Shown in pieces: positions 5,938-11,123 of a stretch of DNA of 11,123 nt. The notes below the pieces were generated by a model. That model did not search any database, was not told the DNA's origin, and saw only the letters and a list, made by a program, of their open reading frames with translations. The stretch's first letter is position 1; the number at the start of each line of letters is the position of its first letter. The stretch covers positions 1 to 11,123 of the forward strand of contig CALAXC010000189.1 of the NCBI GenBank assembly GCA_937894775.1, given 5' to 3'. The position numbers were made by a program, and so were the translations under genes. Source of the stretch: an uncultured Clostridia bacterium (GTDB lineage Bacteria > Bacillota > Clostridia > Oscillospirales > CAG-272).

Positions 5938-6924
5938 TCAGCAGATATCTCCGCCGCGCGAAGAGCCGAGAAAATTTTCATCGATTTCACCGCTTTGAGA
6001 ATAAAACCATAGCTTCATATACAAAGCTATAGGTGATATTTTCTTTATCGGGATTATTGACAACTCATCAAAAGCAGATGTGCTTTCATAGGGAGCAAGA
6101 TCTGAAGCTCCGCTTAAAAAAACTTTTATATTTTTTCTTTCAGCTTCTTTGAAAAATGCCCTTGCCGTACTTGATTTAGTATCTACCGTTCCGGAATGAT
6201 ATGCATCTATCAAAACATATTTTATACCGTCAGAGAGCGTAGGATAGTTCATTCCTACAAAAGCTCTGATCCAGAGTATACTGTCAGCTCTTTCTCCTAA
6301 AGCTCCAATCATAGGCGCGCCTATTACATCGTTTTTTTCACTGTAATCCGGCAATCTGTAAAAAGCACCTTCACTGTCGATATATCCGTATTCAAGACCG
6401 CATACCGATCTGAGTTCATCTGAAAAAGCATCGTGAAAAAGAAGACGTGAAGCTCGGTGAATTCTGATGACCTCTTCTCCGCTGTTTTTATAAACGGTAA
6501 ACACACCTCTATGCGCTTTGCATCTTATCAAGGAAAGAGCTCCAAAAAGATTATAAAGTCCGTTTGCTCTTTTATCCTCTATAGGATAATTACTTGACAC
6601 AATGCATATCGGAATTTTTGAAAGACCAAAATAATACCCCAGCGCAGCCGAAGTATATTGAAGCGTATCGGTTCCGTGCATAACCACTATACCGCTGTAC
6701 TCTTTTGATAAATCAATAGCTGAAATAAGTTTTTTCAGCGTGCTCCCCGTATTATTTTCACTGAGCTCAGTAAACGGAGCAAATACATCATATTCAAAAT
6801 CAATACCGTACTTTTTTGAATATGCATCTATCAAAATATACGGTTTTTCCGTGTCAGCAGAAATATATCCGTTCTTTATGGTACTTCCTATAGTTCCGCC
6901 TGTAAAAACAAAAAGCACTTTCAT
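5938..6924 (-). CDS. Asparaginase-family protein
   Basis: Resembles type I/II L-asparaginases, which hydrolyse asparagine to aspartate and ammonia. The 328 residues match the family length. Seen motifs are TGGTIG at 8-13 (nucleophile position T11), Y20 in the flexible loop, HGTDT at 83-87 (T85, D86) and the C-terminal-domain pattern DAYHSGT at 240-246. The region corresponding to the catalytic lysine (xRxxK before AFxS) reads HRASR at 156-160, with no lysine from 147 to 196, so the Thr-Asp-Lys triad seems to carry Arg instead. The binding-loop serine region (ENNTGSTLKKL) also departs from the norm. No signal peptide, so cytosolic. GAGGT lies before the ATG. It heads the operon with the metallophosphoesterase and cyclophilin-like lipoprotein. 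Confidence 0.85.
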   Translation of the reverse strand: MKVLFVFTGGTIGSTIKNGYISADTEKPYILIDAYSKKYGIDFEYDVFAPFTELSENNTGSTLKKLISAIDLSKEYSGIVVMHGTDTLQYTSAALGYYFGLSKIPICIVSSNYPIEDKRANGLYNLFGALSLIRCKAHRGVFTVYKNSGEEVIRIHRASRLLFHDAFSDELRSVCGLEYGYIDSEGAFYRLPDYSEKNDVIGAPMIGALGERADSILWIRAFVGMNYPTLSDGIKYVLIDAYHSGTVDTKSSTARAFFKEAERKNIKVFLSGASDLAPYESTSAFDELSIIPIKKISPIALYMKLWFYSQSGEIDENFLGSSRGGDIC

Positions 6925-6969
6925 AAAATACCTCGTGCTATTCGAAAATTCATTACATATTATGTTATG

Positions 6970-6998
6970 ATTATATCACTTCTAATATTTATTGTCAA
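6970..6998 (-). promoter_or_regulatory. Consensus sigma-A promoter of the asparaginase-like operon
   Basis: On the minus strand TTGACA (6998-6993) and TATAAT (6975-6970) are both perfect and 17 bases apart. The predicted start near 6963 leaves a leader of about 39 bases. The three-gene operon is therefore probably strongly expressed in growing cells unless repressed. Confidence 0.85.
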
Positions 6999-7021
6999 GT
7001 AAAAAGAAATGGCATAGATGA

Positions 7022-7073
7022 TCAAAAAATTAAAAATCACCGCTTTATTATCCTTTCACCGATAATAAAGCGG
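7022..7073 (-). terminator. Intrinsic terminator of spoVT
   Basis: Perfect 13-base arms (7040-7052 and 7061-7073, beginning CCGCTTTATT) enclose an 8-base loop. On the minus strand it is followed by TGATTTTTAATTTTTTG. It lies about 40 bases beyond the spoVT stop codon and separates spoVT from the asparaginase-like operon. Confidence 0.88.
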
Positions 7074-7111
7074 CAGACTCCCTGTGAAATAAAACCCGAG
7101 ATACCCAAAGA

Positions 7112-7669
7112 TCAGCTTTCCATCTGTTTTCCCAAAAATATAGCGGCAGTAGTAATAAGCTTTGCTTCCACATCATAAATCGACATATCAGATCCTCTTT
7201 CCTTTCCAAGTGATGACAAAGCAACAACACAGCCTATTACATCACCCTCGCTGAGTATCGGCATAGCACAGCTTATAAAGTGAGAACCTTGAATATCGGT
7301 AGGAAATATCTTTTCTTCCCCTTCTCGATAGCGGTAAACACCTCTTCCTTCCATTATTTTTTCAAGATCTGAGCTTAAAGAGCGGTCAAGGTATTCTTTC
7401 TTTGAAACTCCCGCAAGCGCTATGATAGCATCTCTGTCACATATAAGCACTTCAATGTTGCAGGTGCGGTAAAGTGTTTCGGCATACTGCGAAGCAAATG
7501 AATTTATCTCACCTATAGGCGAATACTTTTTAAAAATGACCTCGCCTTCTCGGTTAGTATATATTTCAAGCGGGTCGCCCTCGCGGATGCGCATTGTTCT
7601 TCTTATCTCTTTGGGAATAACTACTCTCCCAAGATCATCGATTCTTCTTACTATTCCTGTGGCTTTCAT
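7112..7669 (-). CDS. spoVT: Stage V sporulation protein T (SpoVT)
   Basis: DNA-binding regulator of late forespore genes, acting with sigma-G and tuning spore germination behaviour. The 185-residue protein has an N-terminal AbrB swapped-hairpin domain (1-52; MKATGIVRRIDDLGRVVIPK then EIRRTMRIREGDPLEIY) and a C-terminal GAF-like domain (about 56-180; SGL-free core with HFISCAMPILSEGDVIGCVV). Length is close to the 178 residues of the Bacillus protein. AAGGAGAT lies about 11 bases before the ATG. A sigma-G-type promoter precedes it and a strong terminator follows, so it is a single-gene unit. Confidence 0.96.
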   Translation of the reverse strand: MKATGIVRRIDDLGRVVIPKEIRRTMRIREGDPLEIYTNREGEVIFKKYSPIGEINSFASQYAETLYRTCNIEVLICDRDAIIALAGVSKKEYLDRSLSSDLEKIMEGRGVYRYREGEEKIFPTDIQGSHFISCAMPILSEGDVIGCVVALSSLGKERGSDMSIYDVEAKLITTAAIFLGKQMES

Positions 7670-7707
7670 TTATATAAAAATCTCCTTGATTTACAAATTT
7701 GTACTGT

Positions 7708-7736
7708 TAGTATCTGCAAACATAGGAGATTTATAC
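7708..7736 (-). promoter_or_regulatory. Sigma-G (or sigma-F) type promoter of spoVT
   Basis: On the minus strand GTATA (7736-7732), a 17-base spacer and GATACTA (7714-7708) match the Bacillus sigma-G pattern (gHATR and cATWHTA) at 11 of 12 positions; only the first C of the -10 is replaced. No sigma-A promoter competes here. The start would fall near 7701, about 30 bases before the start codon, matching spoVT's known forespore control in Bacillus. Confidence 0.6.
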
Positions 7737-7909
7737 TTAATATATTTTAGTTAACTGTCCGATTTATAAGTTGTATTTCAAAATCACAATTTTTAGCTCA
7801 CAGAAAACAAATTATACAAGCGTCTTTTGGTAAGCTCTATAAAAATTTCATAAACATCGGCATTCTTATCGAAATAAGCATATAAACATTGTTATAATCA
7901 AATTTACAC

Positions 7910-7938
7910 TTGCTTTTTTTGTCGAAATTTGTTATAAT
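7910..7938 (+). promoter_or_regulatory. Sigma-A promoter of the TIR-methyltransferase gene
   Basis: TTGCTT (7910-7915) and a perfect TATAAT (7933-7938) are 17 bases apart; the start would be near 7945 with a leader of about 53 bases. The string TTGTTATAAT occurs twice, at 7889-7898 and 7929-7938, exactly 40 bases apart. A small inverted repeat CTTAT-CGAA-ATAAG lies further upstream near 7865-7878. With the spoVT promoter, these account for the 328-base gap 7670-7997. Confidence 0.65.
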
Positions 7939-7997
7939 GATTTTACAACAAACCGTTGGCTTATATAATTATTTTATCAGATTAGGAGAACTGCTTT

Positions 7998-9326
7998 ATG
8001 AATAATCCAATTGACGTATTTTTCAGCTATCATACAGATAGTTGTGCTGATCTCGTTCAGGAACTTGCAACTACGTTAGAATCTCCCGACATCAACATAG
8101 GCTGTTGGTATGCAAAACGCGATATCAAAGCCACGCAAAATTACACTGCCGTTATACCGCAAGCAATCAAAGAATGTAAACTTTTTGTATTACTATTAAA
8201 CAAATTTTCAATGAATTCAAATCAAGTAATGCGTGAAGCTAATATTGCAAGCACAAAAACTCCCATAATGATAATCCGCTTAGACGACTGTTCGTTAGAA
8301 GACAACTCAATAGTATATATAAGCTCCGCTGCTTCACAAGTAGCGACGATTAACGAATCTAATCGTTCTATTCTCGTTCAAAAAATTTGCGATAATATTA
8401 TGGAATGGTTTAAAGAAAACGACAAGCGCTTTGCCGAATACAAGGGTTCTGAGGATACAAAATACAAGCCTTCGTGGGATACAAACGAATTGAAATTTTT
8501 CGGTGACGAAGGAGAACGTGTACGCATTGACGTGCAGCATCAATTTGTTTACAAATTCGCTAAAGATGAATATGACAAGCTGTTGCCCGATCTCTCCTCC
8601 TCAAGCTTTTTAGACATTGGTTGTAACACGGGTGTTCAATCAAAAATGTTTCTTTGGGACAAGACGGTAAAACACTATATCGGTATTGATAGAGAACAGG
8701 AAGCCCTCGAGCAAGCAAAGCTTACCTTCCCTGACGGTCATATGTATCTTTGCGATTGCGAAGCCGAAGATTTTTCTGATAAATTATACGAAATAGAAGA
8801 AGAGCTTAACATTTCGGGGTTTAACGTTATAAACGTATCTATGCTTCTTCTCCACACTAAAAATCCGGCTATCTTAATAGATGTACTTTCAAGCCACCTT
8901 TCAGAAAACGGAAAGTTAATCATATTAGACATTGATGACGGTTTTAACATCGCATATCCCGATCCGCAAGGAATGTTCGACAAAGCAATCCAGCTTTGCT
9001 TTAAAACAGAATATTCAGGATTTAGACATTCGGGAAGAGCTATAAATAAATTTTTAAGCGATACCGAGCTTAACAACATCAAGTTACATAAAATCGGCCT
9101 TTCGAGTATTGGAATGTCACGCAAAGAAAAAGATGAATTCTTTGATATCTACTTTTGGTTCATCTTAGACGATCTGCAAAAAATGTCTGAAGAAAATCCG
9201 AACGACAAAATTTTAGCATTGGACTACAAGTGGATGAAGAACAATTACGCAAAAATGAAAAACCAATTCAAATCCAGAGGATTTTTCTTCAATTTAGGAT
9301 TTGTTCTTTATTCTGCGCATATTTAA
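7998..9326 (+). CDS. TIR domain fused to a class I SAM-dependent methyltransferase
   Basis: A 442-residue cytosolic protein of two parts. Residues 4-130 form a TIR domain: IDVFFSYHTDS (5-15), WYAKRDIKATQNYTAVIPQA (37-56), ECKLFVLLLNKFSMNS (59-74) and VMREANIAS with E80 at the position of the NAD-cleaving glutamate. A linker runs to about 195. Residues 200-360 form a Rossmann methyltransferase: motif I FLDIGCNTG (204-212), acidic D231 after strand two, DCEAEDF (253-259), a motif IV-like INVSMLLLHTKNP (278-290) and NGKLIILDIDD (304-314). The tail to 442 with HSGRAINKFLSDTELNNI recalls small-molecule or peptide methyltransferases. AGGAG stands 9 bases before the ATG. It is a lone plus-strand gene between spoVT and nrdR with its own promoter and terminator. 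Role unknown; bacterial TIR proteins are often phage-defence effectors. The methyltransferase target cannot be inferred. Confidence 0.9.
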   Translation: MNNPIDVFFSYHTDSCADLVQELATTLESPDINIGCWYAKRDIKATQNYTAVIPQAIKECKLFVLLLNKFSMNSNQVMREANIASTKTPIMIIRLDDCSLEDNSIVYISSAASQVATINESNRSILVQKICDNIMEWFKENDKRFAEYKGSEDTKYKPSWDTNELKFFGDEGERVRIDVQHQFVYKFAKDEYDKLLPDLSSSSFLDIGCNTGVQSKMFLWDKTVKHYIGIDREQEALEQAKLTFPDGHMYLCDCEAEDFSDKLYEIEEELNISGFNVINVSMLLLHTKNPAILIDVLSSHLSENGKLIILDIDDGFNIAYPDPQGMFDKAIQLCFKTEYSGFRHSGRAINKFLSDTELNNIKLHKIGLSSIGMSRKEKDEFFDIYFWFILDDLQKMSEENPNDKILALDYKWMKNNYAKMKNQFKSRGFFFNLGFVLYSAHI

Positions 9327-9330
9327 AAAT

Positions 9331-9358
9331 AAAAAAGAGAGGGATCCCTCTCTTTTTT
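9331..9358. terminator. Bidirectional terminator between the TIR gene and nrdR
   Basis: A perfect 28-base palindrome centred on GGGATCCC with AGAGAGG/CCTCTCT flanks and A6/T6 ends. It starts 4 bases after the TIR gene's stop codon and ends 26 bases before the nrdR stop codon, so the T-run serves either strand. Confidence 0.88.
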
Positions 9359-9384
9359 ATTTGCTATCCAATATTTACATAAAA

Positions 9385-9828
9385 TCAACTTTTTTTAAGC
9401 TTATCAAGCTCCTTTAAGAAAGTATCGATATCCTTAAATTCCCGATAAACCGAAGCAAATCTTACATAAGCAACTTCGTCACGTTCCTTAAGCTTCATCA
9501 TTACTATTTCACCGAGCTCTTTAGTCGTTACTTCATTTTGCAAAGAATTCTGAAGATCGAGTTCGATCTCGCTGACGATCTCCTCAGGATTGACAGGACG
9601 CTTCTGACAAGCTTTCATTAACCCGCTCAAAAGCTTATTTCGGTCAAACATTTCCTTTGAACCGTCTTTTTTTACAACGAACATCTGCATCGTTTCGATC
9701 ATTTCAAAAGTTGTATATCTCTTTTGACACGCAAGACACTCTCTACGTCTTTTAATACTGTTTCCCTCCTCTATATGACGGGAATCTATAACCTTACTTT
9801 CTGCAGATCCGCAAGCGGGACATTTCAT
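9385..9828 (-). CDS. nrdR: Transcriptional repressor NrdR
   Basis: ATP/dATP-sensing repressor of ribonucleotide reductase genes, binding paired NrdR boxes. The 147-residue protein has an N-terminal zinc ribbon (C3-x2-C6 in MKCPACGS and C31-x2-C34 in CLACQ) with the conserved VIDSR and RRRECLACQKRYTTFE, and an ATP-cone at about 49-139 (KKDGSKEMFDRNKLLSGL; VAYVRFASVYREF). The start at 9828 is chosen over a longer in-frame one because it gives the canonical MKCPACG, with AAGGAGAT six bases upstream; the extra upstream residues overlap the promoter. It is 70 bases downstream of the small acidic protein gene but has its own promoter. Confidence 0.96.
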   Translation of the reverse strand: MKCPACGSAESKVIDSRHIEEGNSIKRRRECLACQKRYTTFEMIETMQMFVVKKDGSKEMFDRNKLLSGLMKACQKRPVNPEEIVSEIELDLQNSLQNEVTTKELGEIVMMKLKERDEVAYVRFASVYREFKDIDTFLKELDKLKKS

Positions 9829-9865
9829 ACCGTATCTCCTTAGAAAAAATGAATTTATATGAGTA

Positions 9866-9894
9866 ATTATACCATAAAAAGAAAAAAATGTAAA
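9866..9894 (-). promoter_or_regulatory. Sigma-A promoter of nrdR
   Basis: On the minus strand TTTACA (9894-9889) and a perfect TATAAT (9871-9866) are 17 bases apart, giving a start near 9859 and a leader of about 30 bases. It lies in the gap just after the stop codon of the upstream small gene. Confidence 0.75.
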
Positions 9895-9898
9895 TAGA

Positions 9899-10162
9899 TT
9901 ATACAAAAAATTCCTTTTCTATATCAGATCTGATATCCTTTAAAATATCCTGCAGATGCTCCGGACTCACCCCATTATTTATCAGTTTTTCGAATATCTC
10001 CTCACACATTATTAAATCACTTCCCAAAGACTCAAAAACACCGTCACCGTTTTTGATCAAAACACAGAAATATTCAAATCCGGAAATATAAATTTTCACA
10101 AAAGAATATTCATTTTCTCCCTGTTTTTCCTGTCTTAAGATTCTTATATTTTCATCATTCAT
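9899..10162 (-). CDS. Small acidic protein of unknown function
   Basis: An 87-residue soluble, acidic protein. The N-terminal half looks like beta strands (EYSFVKIYISGFEYFCVLI, residues 18-36), then a loop with GDGVFESLGSD, and a helical C-terminal half (EEIFEKLINNGVSPEHLQDI). The strand-then-helix plan with a conserved-looking VSPEHLxDILxD recalls DUF6514-type Firmicutes proteins; this is tentative. A purine-rich AGGAAAG lies about 9 bases before the ATG. I see no clear promoter for it. It precedes nrdR in the same direction, but nrdR has its own promoter, so they need not be one operon. Confidence 0.7.
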   Translation of the reverse strand: MNDENIRILRQEKQGENEYSFVKIYISGFEYFCVLIKNGDGVFESLGSDLIMCEEIFEKLINNGVSPEHLQDILKDIRSDIEKEFFV

Positions 10163-10418
10163 CGTTCGTCTTTCCTTTCCATTAACGTTTGTGATGTTTT
10201 TATTTTACAACAGTTTTTTCTTGATTTTCGATTAAGATTTTTCCTATATTAAGCTCAAAAAACACAACAGATTGATGTTTTTTTGAAATTCAGACATATT
10301 GACTGAATAAAAATTCTTAAATTAAGTATATTTATGCATATTTTGATGTTGTTTTTGGATTTTTTTATTTTTTTCAAAAAATATTTTTACCATTTTTTTA
10401 CATAGAAAAAATTGTTTC
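10163..10418. other. AT-rich intergenic region
   Basis: The gap between the small acidic protein and the membrane protein (10163-10538) is very A/T-rich with long T and A runs. Apart from the plus-strand promoter at 10419-10447 I see no gene, RNA or convincing hairpin. Confidence 0.5.
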
Positions 10419-10447
10419 TTGAAATAACTTATAAATTTTGCTATAAT
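10419..10447 (+). promoter_or_regulatory. Sigma-A promoter of the small membrane protein
   Basis: TTGAAA (10419-10424) and a perfect TATAAT (10442-10447) are 17 bases apart. The start falls near 10454, leaving a leader of about 85 bases. An in-frame ATG at 10446 overlaps this -10 box and therefore cannot be the translation start. Confidence 0.75.
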
Positions 10448-10538
10448 GATATTGAAAAAAGATTTTATTTTTCTTTTTGCACATAAATTTTTTAAAAAAA
10501 TATTTTTTTATAAAATTCCATATTTCAGAGGTAAAACG

Positions 10539-10775
10539 ATGAAAAATTTGCGATTTTTACGCATTTCCCGAAAAATATTACACTATGGGCTTTTTGCCGT
10601 AATAGTACATATCGTGGCGATCCTACTTTATTTCCGTCTTTGTCCCAACGCTTCCTGCTTTTTATCATTTCACAGTTTTTTCCCACTTTTAGAACATTCC
10701 CTGATGAGCTTTATATGTGTATTATTGGGATCTTTACTTTTTTTCTACATATTCAAGAAAGGAATATATAAATAA
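10539..10775 (+). CDS. Small two-helix membrane protein, unknown function
   Basis: A 78-residue protein with two predicted membrane helices, about 14-33 (HYGLFAVIVHIVAILLYF) and 53-72 (HSLMSFICVLLGSLLFFYIF), a basic N-terminus (KNLRFLRISRK) and a basic C-terminus (KKGIYK), suggesting both ends are cytoplasmic with a short outer loop containing C35 and C40. I do not recognise a family. The start was chosen at 10539 because AGAGGT lies 7 bases upstream and the longer reading frame begins inside the promoter. It has its own promoter and shares a terminator with rnpB. Confidence 0.7.
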   Translation: MKNLRFLRISRKILHYGLFAVIVHIVAILLYFRLCPNASCFLSFHSFFPLLEHSLMSFICVLLGSLLFFYIFKKGIYK

Positions 10776-10813
10776 AGAGGCTGTCTCAAATTTGCATTTG
10801 AGACAGCCTCTTT
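10774..10813. terminator. Bidirectional terminator between the membrane protein and rnpB
   Basis: Perfect 18-base arms (10774-10791 and 10796-10813, core AGAGGCTGTCTC) enclose the loop TTGC. The left arm overlaps the last two bases of the membrane protein's stop codon. T-rich sequence follows on both sides (TTTT on the plus strand, TTTATTTAT on the minus strand), so it can end both converging transcripts. Confidence 0.88.
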
Positions 10814-10814
10814 T

Positions 10815-11123
10815 GACTCTGCCTATAAGCCGGGTTCTGTCGAGAACGGTCATCTATCTTTGCTTTGCGTCACCGCAAAGCTCCAAGGCACAGCCTTGTG
10901 CCACCTACGGACATACGTCGGGCAAACTGTCCGCATACGGTGTTGCTTCGGATAAGGTTTACAGCAAATCTATGTTACCATAGAAGTGGGTGAGCTCTTA
11001 CCTCGCCTTTCCATCCTTACCTGCCAAAGGCAGGCGGTTTATTTCTGTTGCACTTTCTCGGGAGTCACCTCCGACTGACGTTATCAGTTATCCTGCCCTA
11101 TGAAGCCCGGACTTTCCTCACGG
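10815..11123 (-). ncRNA. rnpB: RNase P RNA, 5' end outside window
   Basis: Catalytic RNA of RNase P, which trims the 5' leaders of precursor tRNAs. Read on the minus strand, the window opens in the universal GAGGAAAGTCCGGGC block and ends with its partner ACAGAACCCGGCTTA followed by TAGGCAGAGTC. Between them are ACAGAAA, the GGTAAGAGCTCACC block and many paired arms. About 308 bases are present; roughly the first 50-70 (helices P1-P3) are missing. The block pattern looks like the ancestral A-type more than the Bacillus B-type, with modest certainty. Its terminator is the hairpin just downstream. Confidence 0.96.

Noticed and set aside
9829..9906. N-terminal 26-residue extension of NrdR
   Set aside because: It would be translated from within the nrdR promoter and lacks a ribosome binding site; the start at 9828 has both a good site and the conserved first residues.

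Overview
The window is AT-rich DNA from what looks like an endospore-forming, low-GC Bacillota, most likely a gut-type Clostridia (Oscillospirales-like; this placement is inference). The evidence is a SpoVAC and a SpoVT gene, NrdR, Firmicutes-style Shine-Dalgarno sequences, long A/T tracts between genes and strong consensus sigma-A promoters. Most genes lie on the minus strand.

Left end (1-1680): tRNA-Glu (cut by the window edge) and tRNA-Met share one perfect promoter. About 540 bp further on is tRNA-Leu(GAG), also with a perfect promoter. Between them is a non-coding mosaic: two copies of an ~83 bp repeat carrying a 19-bp hairpin, a 21-bp copy of the tRNA-Leu 3' end and several other hairpins. 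Next, on the minus strand, come a small coiled-coil protein and methylglyoxal synthase, one base apart.

Middle (1800-7750): spoVAC (plus) converges with a minus-strand pair, a monotopic sugar-phosphate transferase followed by a small lipoprotein. A ~250 bp element with imperfect terminal inverted repeats and three internal hairpins fills the next gap. Upstream is a three-gene minus operon running from a perfect promoter: asparaginase-like protein, metallophosphoesterase, and a lipoprotein with a degenerate cyclophilin domain. The sporulation regulator SpoVT follows, with its own terminator and a sigma-G-like promoter.

Right end (7780-11123): a plus-strand single-gene unit encodes a TIR domain fused to a class I SAM-dependent methyltransferase, with its own promoter and a 28-bp palindromic terminator shared with the convergent nrdR. 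A small acidic protein lies upstream of nrdR. After an AT-rich gap, a 78-residue two-helix membrane protein (plus) converges with the RNase P RNA gene (minus, 5' end outside the window) over a shared bidirectional terminator.

The best candidates for something undescribed are the TIR-methyltransferase fusion, which has the architecture of a defence or signalling effector, and the structured inverted-repeat element at about 3509-3759. The rest is mostly core or sporulation-related housekeeping, with two enzymes (asparaginase-like and cyclophilin-like) that appear to have lost catalytic residues. No searches were run; family names come from motif recognition.
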